Positions 18,547 to 27,850 of a stretch of 64,000 bases of DNA are shown here, in pieces. A model generated the notes under the pieces. It searched no databases. It was not told the origin of the DNA and saw only the letters and a program-made list of their open reading frames with translations. The stretch lies in contig JAQGMF010000053.1 of the NCBI GenBank assembly GCA_028292505.1, positions 50,466-114,465 of the forward strand. The letters are read 5' to 3'. This stretch comes from Rhodocyclales bacterium. Its GTDB lineage: Bacteria; Pseudomonadota; Gammaproteobacteria; Burkholderiales; Rhodocyclaceae. The position numbers and the translations under genes are program-made. Position 1 is the stretch's first letter. The number at the start of each line of letters is the position of its first letter.

Positions 18547-20360
18547 TAATTCCTCTCAGTGCCAGGTGTGAAATACAGCTCAAAGCGCGAACCGTTTTCA
18601 CGAATCAACTGCAATTCTCCGCCGAGTTGATCGACGAAAAGGGGGATCAATTGAAAGCCGAGCGACGATACGGCTCCCGGTTGCAGATGAGATGGTATAC
18701 CTATGCCATTGTCAGAAACGACAATGCGTGCAAGTGAGGGGTTCATGAGTTCGGCACTCACATGGATCTCGCCGTGACGCTCTTCGGGAAAGGCATGTTT
18801 GATTGCATTCATTACTAATTCGTTGACGAGCAATCCGCAAGGCACCGATCTTTGCAAGTCCATAGGAATATCGGTTTCGTCGATGTCGATCTGAAGCGTG
18901 ACGCGTGCGCGCGCATCGCCGAGCGATTCGCGCAGCAGGCTGCCGAGGCGGCGTAGATATTGATTGAGATTGACGCGTGAGAAATCGCTGCGCTCGTAAA
19001 GCAGTTGATGAATGAGGGCCATGGCCTTGACGCGGGCCTGGCTGTCTTCGAGCATGGCGCGTGCATCTTCGTTGGCCGTGCGCGCGCGCAGACTGAGCAG
19101 ACTGCACACAACTTGCAGATTATTTTTGACGCGATGGTGTACCTCGTTGAGGAGGACAGTTTTTTCGCTAAGCGCATTTTCGAGGATAGCCTTGTCGGCT
19201 TTGCGCTGTGTGACGTCGACGATGGCGGCCAGCACGTGGTCACCGCCGGCGGTGCTCAGTGCGATCAGCCCGATTTCGACAGGGAACTCGCTGCCATTCT
19301 TGCGCAGTGCGTTGAGCTCGCGACGACGCGCCATATCGCGCGTCACCGGAGCGCTCATGTATGCGCCACGCAAGCGTGGATGTACCGTGCGATAGCGTTC
19401 CGGCATAAGCATCTCGATGGGCTGGCCGAGTAATTCTTCACGCGGATATCCAAACATGTATTCCATGGCGGAGTTCACGAGCGTCAGGCAGCCATTGCGG
19501 TCCACCATGGCGAGGCCATCGGGCGCCGCTTCGACGACGCAGCGGAAACGCTCTTCGGATTTTCGCAATGCCTCTTCGCTGATCTTGCGATCGCTGATGT
19601 CGATGGCCGACGGTACGAGATGCGTGATTTCGCCGGCATCGTTGCGGAGTGGCGCGAGCATGAAATCGACCGGCATGCGCGTATCGTTTTTCATGCGCAC
19701 GAGCATGTCGTAGCGAGAGGTCTCGCCGCGCGTGGCAGCTTCGACGGCAAGGCGGATGCGGGCCTGCAAGTACGGGTCATGACAAAACCAGTAGGTGTCC
19801 CACATCTTCTTGCCACGTACCTCTTCGAGCGTCACGCCACCCGCTTCGAGTGGCGCGCGGTTGGCGTCGACCACGGTGCCATCGGGCGTGAGCAGACCGA
19901 CGAAGGTGAACAGGTTGTCGAGCAGGCGCCGCGATTGGGTCTCCACGGCGCGGATCGCCTGCTCGGTGTAGGCCTGCCCTTCGTGTAGCTGCACAACGAC
20001 GCCGGCGACGCTGGCGCCCTGTTGAATTTTTTCGCCGAGTGGTGTGACGCTCAGGCGCCAGCGCGGCGAATTACCTGCACCGTGCGTTTCCACGGGCTCA
20101 TCGAGAACGGCGACACCTGTTGCAAGACTATGACGGACAGATACGTCGATGTTGGCAAAGTGAGGTAACAGTTCCGATAGCGTGCATCCCCGATGTGTAG
20201 CGATACCTTTGTTGGATATCCACACGAATGGGCGATTGAAGTGCACGCAGCGCAGCTGGTGATCGAAGATCGCGGCGCCGTGCGGCAGGGCTTCGAGCAG
20301 GCCGGCGAGACACTCCGAAGTCGGGAGAGCAGCGTCCGGCGAACGTGGCGATACGACCAT
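18546..20360 (-). CDS. PAS-domain histidine kinase (HisKA_2 type)
   Basis: 604-residue kinase without predicted membrane segments. Three PAS-like domains (about 10-130, 145-270, 280-400, the last with LVNSAMEYMFGYPREELLG) precede a HisKA_2 dimerisation domain with the phospho-acceptor His in LLNEVHHRVKNNLQVV. A HATPase domain follows with N-box NELVMNAIKHAF and G-box DNGIGIP. It should autophosphorylate on a cytoplasmic signal and pass phosphate to the REC domain of the coupled GGDEF-EAL protein downstream (one-base overlap). The start at 20360 is chosen because AAGGAGC lies eight bases upstream; a longer frame reaches 20540. Confidence 0.92.
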   Translation of the reverse strand: MVVSPRSPDAALPTSECLAGLLEALPHGAAIFDHQLRCVHFNRPFVWISNKGIATHRGCTLSELLPHFANIDVSVRHSLATGVAVLDEPVETHGAGNSPRWRLSVTPLGEKIQQGASVAGVVVQLHEGQAYTEQAIRAVETQSRRLLDNLFTFVGLLTPDGTVVDANRAPLEAGGVTLEEVRGKKMWDTYWFCHDPYLQARIRLAVEAATRGETSRYDMLVRMKNDTRMPVDFMLAPLRNDAGEITHLVPSAIDISDRKISEEALRKSEERFRCVVEAAPDGLAMVDRNGCLTLVNSAMEYMFGYPREELLGQPIEMLMPERYRTVHPRLRGAYMSAPVTRDMARRRELNALRKNGSEFPVEIGLIALSTAGGDHVLAAIVDVTQRKADKAILENALSEKTVLLNEVHHRVKNNLQVVCSLLSLRARTANEDARAMLEDSQARVKAMALIHQLLYERSDFSRVNLNQYLRRLGSLLRESLGDARARVTLQIDIDETDIPMDLQRSVPCGLLVNELVMNAIKHAFPEERHGEIHVSAELMNPSLARIVVSDNGIGIPSHLQPGAVSSLGFQLIPLFVDQLGGELQLIRENGSRFELYFTPGTERN

Positions 20361-20783
20361 ACATGTTGCTCCTTGCCACACTGTTACTGTGCGCGAAACG
20401 TCTTCATTCCCCTCAGCTAAGAGATGCGGCTGAATGCGCTCGATGGCAACACACCATGTTCGCTTATGATGACAACGTCTTTTTATGCCGGAGACTGAAG
20501 AGATTTCACAATCGCCTGCCCGAATGGGCAGCCCGATCATAACGGCGAAAATGAATGTTTTTTCGGAAGACTAAAGTGGACGTCGCGGCAGCGAGGTTTC
20601 AAATGCGCTTCAAATGCTTTCCACGTGCGTTTGAATTACCTTCGAAGTGCGTTCAGGCTGCATTCGAGGGTGCGACATGGAGCGGTGCGCAAACGCGCTG
20701 ACACGACGTCAGTAGTGAATCCATGGCACCTCAGCCGAGGCTTTGCGATGGTGCATGCATCGCCTTTGGCAGACGCTATGGCT
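20361..20783. other. Intergenic region upstream of the histidine kinase
   Basis: About 420 bases that should contain the promoter of the kinase operon and the 3' end of the transcript from the small gene at 20784. I see no terminator-like hairpin, repeat or convincing small gene in it. Confidence 0.35.
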
Positions 20784-21068
20784 TCAAGAACGTGCGCCGA
20801 AAACGTAGCGCTTTTCTTCGTCGGCCTGCACGACCGCCGTGGGGATCGCGCTGGAGAACTGCGGCGAGGAAATCCAGCCGAGCTTTTCGCGGATGTCCAG
20901 GGACAGGGAGACAAGGTCGACCTCTTCGCTGTCTTCCGCCATATCAAGCACTTGCGAGGCGTAGCCAGTGTCGCTGAAGAATTTCTGCGTATTGATGGAG
21001 AAGCCTTTCTCTTGACGCAGACGGATCTTCAGGCGGGCGATAAGCTGAATCAATGCGTTGTCCATCAT
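20784..21068 (-). CDS. Small unknown protein, tandem paralogue A
   Basis: 94-residue protein of no family I recognise. Its first 65 residues align without gaps by eye with the next gene's product: shared MDxxxxQLxARL, Q-E-x-x-F-x-I-x-T-Q-[KR]-F, then YAxQVLD. It is mostly helical and charged with a non-conserved tail. GGAAAGAT lies directly before two adjacent ATG codons. The separation of 115 bases from the paralogue upstream suggests they may be cotranscribed. It lies downstream of an unrelated spacer and next to the c-di-GMP signalling operon on the same strand. Confidence 0.7.
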   Translation of the reverse strand: MMDNALIQLIARLKIRLRQEKGFSINTQKFFSDTGYASQVLDMAEDSEEVDLVSLSLDIREKLGWISSPQFSSAIPTAVVQADEEKRYVFGARS

Positions 21069-21183
21069 ATCTTTCCGGTTGCGTTGACACGCTTACCTAG
21101 CAATCGACATGCCGGAAGCGAAGGCAGCACTGCGCAGAAAGTCACAGATGTGCATAAAGGCACTGACCGTACCGGCCCGCGTG

Positions 21184-21474
21184 TTACAGGTGTTTGTCCC
21201 GGGGCGGAGGCGGATCGGACGCGAGCGGGGGCGTCTTGTCCACAGCCCCATCTGAAGAGGCTGTGTTTTTCAGACTGAAGAGATGCAGTTGGCGTTTGCG
21301 GATTTGCTCAGCCACCATTTTGAATTCGTGGTCGTGCATTTCGTCGATCAGATCCAGGACTTGTGCTGCGTATTCCGCATTTTCTGAAAAGCGTTGTGTA
21401 TCGATCTGGAAGTCGAGTTCCTGATAGAGAAACATGCTTAAGCGGGCGAGTAGTTGCGCTACTACGCTGTCCAT
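21184..21474 (-). CDS. Small unknown protein, tandem paralogue B
   Basis: 96-residue protein, paralogous to the preceding entry over its helical N-terminal two thirds (MDSVVAQLLARL, FQIDTQRFSENAEYAAQVLD). The C-terminus is Pro-rich and differs. AAGGATCAGTC precedes the ATG. The conserved FxIxTQxFxxxxxYAxQVLD block is the recognisable family signature; function unknown. Divergent from the 262-residue-class unknown gene at 21638. Confidence 0.7.
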   Translation of the reverse strand: MDSVVAQLLARLSMFLYQELDFQIDTQRFSENAEYAAQVLDLIDEMHDHEFKMVAEQIRKRQLHLFSLKNTASSDGAVDKTPPLASDPPPPRDKHL

Positions 21475-21637
21475 GACTGATCCTTTTGTGCGCTGATGCT
21501 ACCGCCCCATTTCAGCAACTTGCATGCCGCTTTCCAAACGATGCCTGCGGCATTTGTGACGAATCTCACGACCTGATATTTGCGATGAAAATTACGGCAC
21601 AATGCCGCACTTCAAACGCGGAGATGACGGCAAAACC

Positions 21638-22399
21638 ATGAGTAATTCGAGCGATTCAGCCACGCTTCCCGAGGATTCCCTTGCGCCACTCGCCACGTGC
21701 GACGTTCAGCGGCAAGCTGCGCGCCTGGTTCAGGAGGCTTTTGCTGCCGCTTTTCGTCTCTCTATCGAGGCAGTCGCCGAACAACGTCAGTCAGCACTAC
21801 AAAAACTATCGGGCCATGTGTCGGAGTGGTGCTGCATGGCGCCGCGCGACGAGGCACTGCTGCGTCGTACCTTGTTGCTTGCCGGGCTGGACCAGTGGGG
21901 CCTGGCATTCAGCGAGACTTTTGGTGCCAACGCGCTGACGGGCTTGTCGACCCTCGTAGGCGCGTTGCGCAACGAGATGGATGTGCAGGAAGAGGCTGCG
22001 TGTCAGGGCTATCTCCAACGCTTGCAAGACGAGGAGGGCGCGGCATTCGATTTCAAGGTGCTGTTGCGTCGCGAGCTACATCTTGCTTTTTGGCACGCCA
22101 TGATTGCGGCGGAAGATCGCAATGAGGCCGAATCCATCATGCGCCACCTCGGCGGCATGCTGCTGGGCCTCTATGAACAAATGCCTACACACGGCTGGCG
22201 CTTGCTCGCCGACGCGCTGGCTTCGATCCAGATGCGTTGCTTGTCGCAAGGTTTGGCAATCGAGGGATTGGGACAGGAGACCACGCAATCGCTGTTCGTT
22301 TCATTGGCCAACGCGCTACCTGAAACCGTATGCGCGCGCGTCATGGAGCAATCCTCGAACACAGTGCGTGCCTGGCAGGAAGCGCGGCGTTCAATGTAG
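21638..22399 (+). CDS. Unknown helical cytoplasmic protein
   Basis: 253-residue protein from ATG 21638 (a longer reading from 21602 adds 12 residues). It has no signal peptide or membrane segment and no motif I recognise. It appears all-helical, with several conserved-looking amphipathic stretches (RQAARLVQEAFAAAFRLSIE; HLAFWHAMIAAEDRNEAESI). Codon use and composition match neighbouring core genes, so it is probably a real lineage-specific gene. It is divergent from the paralogous small genes and its stop codon overlaps the first bases of a repeat. Confidence 0.65.
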   Translation: MSNSSDSATLPEDSLAPLATCDVQRQAARLVQEAFAAAFRLSIEAVAEQRQSALQKLSGHVSEWCCMAPRDEALLRRTLLLAGLDQWGLAFSETFGANALTGLSTLVGALRNEMDVQEEAACQGYLQRLQDEEGAAFDFKVLLRRELHLAFWHAMIAAEDRNEAESIMRHLGGMLLGLYEQMPTHGWRLLADALASIQMRCLSQGLAIEGLGQETTQSLFVSLANALPETVCARVMEQSSNTVRAWQEARRSM

Positions 22400-22511
22400 G
22401 TTGGGGTGAGCCAATTTTGGCAAATGAGGATGCCCAACATCGGTCGACGAAGCAGATACGGAACCCGATTCAAGTAACGCGTTGGGCATCGCTTCGCTCA
22501 CCCCAACCTAC
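22396..22511. repeat. Long inverted repeat, GTAGGTTGGGG type
   Basis: GTAGGTTGGGGTGAGC at 22396 is mirrored by GCTCACCCCAACCTAC ending at 22511; inner arms GCCCAAC / GTTGGGC also pair. It overlaps the stop codons of both converging genes. Confidence 0.75.
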
Positions 22512-23422
22512 GCAGCACCCGCATTCGGGCAACGCGTCGCCAGCCATTCCTGCAAGAATGCCGCGAAGCCGCGCACTTTCGCAGACAGGTGCTTTCTGCT
22601 TGGGTATGCCGAATGGATAGTCAGTGGTGGCGGCGCCCAGTTCTGCAGCACCTCCACTAATCTGCCTTGGTCGACCCCTAGCTGCAATATGAAATCGGGC
22701 GCCATAGTGATCCCCATGCCTTGCGCAGCGAGCTCGCGCAGCAGCAGTCCATTGTTCGAATGCACGGCGCCCGACACGCGCACGCTTAGCAGTTCTTTCG
22801 CGTCCGGTTGAGCGAAACGCCAAGTGTGGCTGTCGCCGGCGTAGGCGTAAGTCAGGCACTGATGCTTGATCAGATCGGTGGGTATCTGCGGTATGCCGTT
22901 GGCATTGAGGTAGTCTTGCGCGGCGCAGACCATCATGCGTGCCTTGCCAATCGGCCGCGCCACCATGTTCTGCGAGCCGAGTTCGCCAACGCGGATTGCC
23001 AAGTCCAGGCCTTCTTCGATCAGGTCGACTTGCTGGTCGGAAAGCGAGACATCGAATTTCACTTGTGGATGCAATCGCGAGAAATCGGCGATTGCGGGCG
23101 CCAGGTGCCAGGAACCGAAACTCACCGGCGCGGTCAGGCGCAATGTGCCGCGCAACGCGACGCGCGCATTACCAACCAATTCTTCTGCTTCCTCGAGGTC
23201 TGATAAAAGTTGCAGACAGCGCTCGTAGTAGCCGCGGCCATCTTCGGTCAGGCCGATGCGTCGCGTCGTGCGATTGAGCAAGCGCGCCTGCAACAAGGTT
23301 TCAAGCTGAGCCACCATGCGCGACACGGCGGAAGTCGAGATATCGAGCCGGTCGGCCGCGGCCGCAAAACTGCCGAGCTCAACGACCTTGCAAAACACGT
23401 TCATGGCTTCAAAGCGGTCCAT
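22508..23422 (-). CDS. LysR-family transcriptional regulator
   Basis: 304-residue regulator. The winged helix is at residues about 3-62 (MNVFCKVVELGSFAAAADRL, then STSAVSRMVAQLE), followed by the two-lobed effector domain (LRLTAPVSFGSWHLAPAIADF onwards), the AaeR/PecT-like subgroup by its RRIGLTEDGRGYYERC linker. It is divergent from the DoxX-GST-dioxygenase set across a 124-base spacer that must hold both promoters, so it is the likely regulator of that set, a recurrent arrangement in proteobacteria linked to quinone or aromatic stress. The inducer is unknown. Confidence 0.92.
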   Translation of the reverse strand: MDRFEAMNVFCKVVELGSFAAAADRLDISTSAVSRMVAQLETLLQARLLNRTTRRIGLTEDGRGYYERCLQLLSDLEEAEELVGNARVALRGTLRLTAPVSFGSWHLAPAIADFSRLHPQVKFDVSLSDQQVDLIEEGLDLAIRVGELGSQNMVARPIGKARMMVCAAQDYLNANGIPQIPTDLIKHQCLTYAYAGDSHTWRFAQPDAKELLSVRVSGAVHSNNGLLLRELAAQGMGITMAPDFILQLGVDQGRLVEVLQNWAPPPLTIHSAYPSRKHLSAKVRGFAAFLQEWLATRCPNAGAA

Positions 23423-23546
23423 CGATTGTCCCGTAAAGAGAGATAATTAATTGCATTGTAGGCGGTTTATCTCGGGCCTGAAGATTTGCACAATCCATCC
23501 CATGCCTCGTGGCTAACCTTCAACCTCGATATCGGGAGAACCTGAA

Positions 23547-23987
23547 ATGACAAATAAATCGAACGTTGCGAGCTCGCAGCTAAGCGGCACGGCCGAATAC
23601 GGCGCCTTTGCGCTGCGGGTATCGCTGGGCGTCATCATGATCGCGCACGCCTTACTCAAGGCCTTCGTTTTCACCATGCCCGGCACGGTGGCTTTCTTTC
23701 AATCGGTCGGCTTTCCCGGTGTACTGGCTTACCCGGTTGTTGCCGCAGAGTTGTTGGGCGGCATTGCGCTGGTCGCAGGCTTTCAGACGCGGCTCGCTGC
23801 ACTCGGACTCGTGCCGGTATTGCTTGGCGCAGCGACAGTACATTTCGCCAATGGCTGGGTTTTCAATGCACCCAATGGCGGTTGGGAATATCCAATCTTT
23901 CTCGCCGTAGGCGTCGTAGCGCAGGCCTTACTTGGCAGCGGAGCATTTTCGGTTGATGGATGGCGCGCGCAACACGCAGGTGTCTGA
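23547..23987 (+). CDS. DoxX family membrane protein
   Basis: 146-residue inner-membrane protein with four predicted helices (about 22-45, 60-80, 84-104, 118-136) and DoxX family features (LRVSLGVIMIAHALLK; GFPGVLAYPVVAAELLGGIALVAG; HFANGWVF). DoxX proteins act in redox-related membrane complexes; the exact role is unsettled. It is the first gene of a divergent operon with a glutathione transferase and an extradiol dioxygenase, controlled in all likelihood by the adjacent LysR regulator. Confidence 0.9.
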   Translation: MTNKSNVASSQLSGTAEYGAFALRVSLGVIMIAHALLKAFVFTMPGTVAFFQSVGFPGVLAYPVVAAELLGGIALVAGFQTRLAALGLVPVLLGAATVHFANGWVFNAPNGGWEYPIFLAVGVVAQALLGSGAFSVDGWRAQHAGV

Positions 23988-24054
23988 GCGATTCTGAAGT
24001 CGTCAAGGGCGCTGTTGCGGCGCCTCTTTTTAATAGGTTAGCAAGGAGAAATTC

Positions 24055-24663
24055 ATGAAACTGTTTTATGCCCCCGGCGTGTGCTCGCTATCTCCCCATA
24101 TCGCGTTGTGCGAAGCAGGGCTGTCGTTCGATTTGCAAAAGGTCGACACCAAGACAAAGGTAATGGAAGGCGGCGGCGACTACCGCGAAATCAATCCCAA
24201 GGGGTACGTACCCCTGCTGCAACTCGATGATGGTTCTTACTTGAGCGAAGGCCCGGCCATCGTGCAGTACATCGCCGATCTCAAGCCCGAGACAAAACTT
24301 GCCCCCGCCAACGGCACGATGGAGCGCTATCGTTTGCAGGAATGGCTCGGCTTTCTCAACTCGGAAATCCACAAGGGATTCGGTCCGCTGTTCAAACCGA
24401 ATACGCCAGATGAATATAAGACCATCGTGCGCGAACAACTGGCGGGCCGCTTCGACTATCTGTCAACGCAACTCCAGGGTAAGCAGTGGCTCATGGGCGA
24501 TACCTTTACCGTTGCCGACGGTTACCTCTTCACCCTGCTGGGCTGGACCAAGTGGACGCACATCGACCTGGGCAAGTGGCCGGTGCTCAGCGAGTACGTT
24601 GCACGCGTTGCCGCGCGCCCAGCCGTACAGGCCGCGCTCAAGGCAGAAGGTCTGTTGAAATAA
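24055..24663 (+). CDS. gstA: Beta-class glutathione S-transferase
   Basis: 202-residue cytosolic transferase. The thioredoxin-like domain opens MKLFYAPGVCSLSPHIAL, where Cys10 is the beta-class catalytic cysteine, and has NPKGYVPLLQ (cis-Pro) and the SEGPAIVQYI glutathione-binding segment. The C-terminal domain is all-helical, with the conserved FTVADGYLF N-capping box. It conjugates glutathione to electrophiles. Good ribosome binding site AAGGAGAAATTC. Second gene of the DoxX-GST-dioxygenase set. Confidence 0.93.
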   Translation: MKLFYAPGVCSLSPHIALCEAGLSFDLQKVDTKTKVMEGGGDYREINPKGYVPLLQLDDGSYLSEGPAIVQYIADLKPETKLAPANGTMERYRLQEWLGFLNSEIHKGFGPLFKPNTPDEYKTIVREQLAGRFDYLSTQLQGKQWLMGDTFTVADGYLFTLLGWTKWTHIDLGKWPVLSEYVARVAARPAVQAALKAEGLLK

Positions 24664-24715
24664 ATCTGATGGGTGAGCGGCCCTGCACGCGGGATCGCTG
24701 TACAGGAGAAGCATC

Positions 24716-25510
24716 ATGAGCAACCGCAGCGAGCGACTTCCCGCATTATTCATATCGCATGGCTCGCCAATGCACGCCATCGAGGCTGGGGCGGCGGGCG
24801 AGGCGTGGACCACCCTCGCCAAACGTCTCGGCAAGCCACGTGCGATCCTGATGGTATCGGCGCACTGGGAGACTAACGTTCCCATGATTACCGGTTCGCC
24901 GACGCCTCAGACCATCCACGATTTCGGCGGCTTTCCGGACGCGCTGTATCGCATCCAGTACCGTGCGCCGGGAGACCCAGCACTTGCTGAGCGCATGCAA
25001 ACATTGCTGCGCGAAGCCGACATCTGCGCTGGCATCGAACCTCATCGCGGCCTCGATCATGGTGCCTGGTCGCCGCTGTTGCATATGTATCCGGATGCCG
25101 ATGTGCCAGTGCTGCAGCTCTCGATCCAGTCCGATCGCGGCGCTCGCCATCACCTCGCTATGGGCCGTGCGCTCCAGACGTTACGCGATGACAATGTCCT
25201 GATCATCGGCTCGGGCCATATGACACATAATTTGCGCGACGCATTCTCGTCACGGCCGGCGCCAGGTGTGGCCGAGTACGCATCGGAGTTTCGCAACTGG
25301 GTCGACGCGCATATCAAGGAGGCCGATATCGACACCTTGCTCGATTGGGACACGCAAGCGCCCTTCGCGACGCGCGCGCATCCGAGCCCCGAACATTTCC
25401 TGCCGCTATTCGTGGCGCTGGGCGCGGCAGGCGAGCACTGGCAGACCGAAACCGTGTTCGAGGGTTTCATGGGGCCAGCCTTGGCGATGGATGCCTATGC
25501 GTTCAACTAA
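24716..25510 (+). CDS. DODA-type extradiol ring-cleavage dioxygenase
   Basis: 264-residue protein of the LigB superfamily. N-terminal LPALFISHGSPMHAIE gives the first metal His, ILMVSAHWE the second, and HRGLDHGAWSPLLHMYP the third region; VLIIGSGHMTHNLRDAF is the conserved second-shell segment. These enzymes use Fe(II) or Zn and open catecholic rings (YgiD acts on DOPA-like substrates). ACAGGAGAAGCATC precedes the start. Third gene of the LysR-controlled cluster; an aromatic or quinone substrate is likely but not identifiable. Confidence 0.9.
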   Translation: MSNRSERLPALFISHGSPMHAIEAGAAGEAWTTLAKRLGKPRAILMVSAHWETNVPMITGSPTPQTIHDFGGFPDALYRIQYRAPGDPALAERMQTLLREADICAGIEPHRGLDHGAWSPLLHMYPDADVPVLQLSIQSDRGARHHLAMGRALQTLRDDNVLIIGSGHMTHNLRDAFSSRPAPGVAEYASEFRNWVDAHIKEADIDTLLDWDTQAPFATRAHPSPEHFLPLFVALGAAGEHWQTETVFEGFMGPALAMDAYAFN

Positions 25511-25543
25511 TTTTTTGACCAAGGCATTTGTTGCATAACAGCG

Positions 25544-25570
25544 AAAAGCCGCGCATTGCGCGGCTTTTTT
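25544..25570 (+). terminator. Rho-independent terminator
   Basis: Stem AAAAGCCGCGC / GCGCGGCTTTT with an ATT loop, ending in six T, 34 bases after the dioxygenase stop. Confidence 0.9.
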
Positions 25571-25715
25571 CGTCGCAACACAAACACGAATTGCTGCGCA
25601 TACTTCATCATCGAACGACGGAACGCATGCGAGGCACCACTTCAGGGTAATGTGTCGATGTCGACTGCGGTCGGATATTGGCGCACCGACAACTTCTTAA
25701 AACAGACTCCATAAA

Positions 25716-27227
25716 ATGCCATATCGTCCTCCATTCATTGCACCCTTGCGCTTCAGTCAGGCCGATGCCGCGCTTGCGCAAGTCCAGCGCATTTATACTA
25801 ATAGCATTATTCATCTACGTGACGCCATGCGCCATTTCGTCGCAGGCGACGACATCGAACTGGAGACCGGCGAGCGCCATGCACGCGTGCGTGGCTACTA
25901 TCCCTTCGTGCGCGTACATACCGATACCGTGTCCAAGGCACTCGGCGCGGACAAGCGTCTCAGCTACGGTTTCGTCGCCGGCCCAGGGCACTACGAGACC
26001 ACCCTGACGCGGCCCGATCTCTTTGCCCATTATTACCTCGAACAATTCCGGCTGCTGTTGCAGAACCACGAGGTCGAAATCGAAGTGGGTACCAGCGCTC
26101 AACCCATTCCGGTGCACTTCTCGTTCAGCGATAACGAACACATCGAGGGCAATATGACGCCGGAGCGGCGTGCGCTGATGCGCGACGTCTTCGATCTGCC
26201 GGACCTGGCAGCGATGGATGATGGCATCGCCAACGGCACCTACACGCCGCGACCCGGCGAAGCGCAACCGCTGGCGTTGTTTACCGCACCGCGCGTTGAT
26301 TATTCGCTGCAACGCCTTCGGCATTACACCGGCACCTCGCCGGAGCATTTCCAGAATTTCGTGCTGTTTACCAATTACCAGTTCTACATCGACGAATTCG
26401 TGCGCATGGGTCACGAAACGATGAGCAAGCCCGACAGTGGTTATGTCGCCTTCGTCGAACCGGGCAACGTCGTCACGCGGCGCGCCGGGCTCGCGCCAGC
26501 GCCCGACGATGCTTTTGGCAAGGCGCCGCCGCGCTTACCACAGATGCCGGCTTATCACCTCGTGCGCGAAGATGGCGCTGGCATAACGATGGTCAACATC
26601 GGCGTCGGTCCGGCCAATGCCAAAACCATCACCGACCACATTGCCGTCCTGCGCCCGCATGCCTGGATCATGCTCGGCCACTGCGCCGGTTTGCGCACGA
26701 CCCAGCAATTGGGCGACTACGTGCTGGCGCACGGCTACGTGCGCGAGGACCACGTACTCGACGAAGAGCTGCCGCTATGGGTGCCGATTCCCGCGCTGGC
26801 GGAAATTCAATTGGCATTGGAAGCGGCCGTGGCGGACGTCACCGAAGTCAGCGGTGCAGCGCTGAAAGGCATCATGCGAACCGGCACCGTGGCGACCACC
26901 GACAACCGCAACTGGGAACTGCTCCCCGACAACACGCCGCAGCGACGCTTCAGCCAGAGCCGCGCCGTCGCGCTCGACATGGAAAGCGCCACCATCGCCG
27001 CCAACGGTTTCCGCTTTCGCGTGCCCTACGGCACGTTGCTATGTGTGAGCGACAAACCCCTGCATGGCGAGATCAAGCTGCCGGGCATGGCCAATCATTT
27101 TTATCGTGAGCGCGTCGATCAGCATTTGCGTATTGGTATTCGCGCATTGGAGATACTGCGCGAGCGCGGGCTGGACGGCCTGCACAGCCGCAAGCTGCGC
27201 AGTTTCGCAGAAGTGGCGTTTCAGTAG
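25716..27227 (+). CDS. amn: AMP nucleosidase
   Basis: 503-residue enzyme that hydrolyses AMP to adenine and ribose 5-phosphate, in purine salvage. The N-terminal AMN-specific domain (about 1-180, with RVRGYYPFVRVHTDT) precedes the purine-phosphorylase-like catalytic domain, in which VNIGVGPANAKTITDHIAVL, MLGHCAGLR and ALDMESATIAANGF (phosphorylase-type glutamate) are visible. Full length for the family (about 480-500). There is no strong ribosome binding site before ATG 25716, but the following residues match the family start. The stop codon lies inside the first bases of a REP pair. Confidence 0.95.
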   Translation: MPYRPPFIAPLRFSQADAALAQVQRIYTNSIIHLRDAMRHFVAGDDIELETGERHARVRGYYPFVRVHTDTVSKALGADKRLSYGFVAGPGHYETTLTRPDLFAHYYLEQFRLLLQNHEVEIEVGTSAQPIPVHFSFSDNEHIEGNMTPERRALMRDVFDLPDLAAMDDGIANGTYTPRPGEAQPLALFTAPRVDYSLQRLRHYTGTSPEHFQNFVLFTNYQFYIDEFVRMGHETMSKPDSGYVAFVEPGNVVTRRAGLAPAPDDAFGKAPPRLPQMPAYHLVREDGAGITMVNIGVGPANAKTITDHIAVLRPHAWIMLGHCAGLRTTQQLGDYVLAHGYVREDHVLDEELPLWVPIPALAEIQLALEAAVADVTEVSGAALKGIMRTGTVATTDNRNWELLPDNTPQRRFSQSRAVALDMESATIAANGFRFRVPYGTLLCVSDKPLHGEIKLPGMANHFYRERVDQHLRIGIRALEILRERGLDGLHSRKLRSFAEVAFQ

Positions 27228-27310
27228 GGCGGAGTGCCAACTCCGCCGTTATGACGCGAGTCATGCGACCAGATGAAAGCTTGGACGGCGGAGTTTGCAC
27301 TCCGCCCTAC
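27224..27310. repeat. REP pair, left of the RAYT gene
   Basis: GTAGGGCGGAGTGCCAAC...CCGCCGT and its reverse complement at the other end (ACGGCGGAG...CGCCCTAC) enclose about 35 bases. It directly abuts the transposase start and matches the pair on the other side. Confidence 0.88.
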
Positions 27311-27318
27311 GACTGCTT

Positions 27319-27849
27319 ATGCCCAACTATCGACGTGCCTGGCAACCAGGTGGCACCTACTTCTTCACCGTCACGCTGTTGCAACGGCAGGGCAACGATT
27401 TACTGACTCGACATATCGATGTCTTACGCGCGGCAATTCGCAAGGTACGAGCGCGGTTCCCATTCGAGATTCATGGCTGGGTCGTGTTGCCGGAGCATAT
27501 GCATTGCGTGATTGAACTGCCCGAAGGCGACGCGGATTTCGCGGTGCGCTGGATGCGCATCAAGCAGGAGTTCTCGTTGGGTATCCCACAGGGTGAGCAG
27601 CGTTCAAAGACGCGAGAGCGACGTCACGAACGTGGCATTTGGCAACACCGTTTTTGGGAACATCTGATCCGTGACGAAGCTGATTTCAATGCTCACATGG
27701 ATTACGTACATGTCAATCCAGTCAAGCATGGACTTGTCACGCGCGTGGTCGACTGGCCTTATTCGACTTTCCACAAACTGGTTGCTGAGGGTGTGTATTC
27801 AGATGATTGGGGTGGCGGTGATATTCCGGAGAACGTAGGCGCCGAATAA
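27319..27849 (+). CDS. REP-associated tyrosine transposase (RAYT)
   Basis: 176-residue Y1 HUH-type transposase of the TnpA-REP group. The metal motif HMH is at 60-62 (LPEHMHCVIELPEG) and the nucleophile is probably Tyr129 in HMDYVHVNPVKHGL, the family hallmark. These enzymes bind and nick REP palindromes. The gene is sandwiched between two REP pairs with the same GTAGGGCGGAGT core (27224-27310, 27851-27921), as expected for a RAYT. The start at 27319 is preferred since anything earlier lies within the REP. The gene appears intact. Confidence 0.93.
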   Translation: MPNYRRAWQPGGTYFFTVTLLQRQGNDLLTRHIDVLRAAIRKVRARFPFEIHGWVVLPEHMHCVIELPEGDADFAVRWMRIKQEFSLGIPQGEQRSKTRERRHERGIWQHRFWEHLIRDEADFNAHMDYVHVNPVKHGLVTRVVDWPYSTFHKLVAEGVYSDDWGGGDIPENVGAE

Positions 27850-27850
27850 A

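Noticed and set aside
22396..22511. Possibility that the inverted repeat is the shared terminator of the converging genes
   Set aside because: There is no T run after the stem on either strand and the ends match a REP-type repeat, so it is listed as a repeat only.
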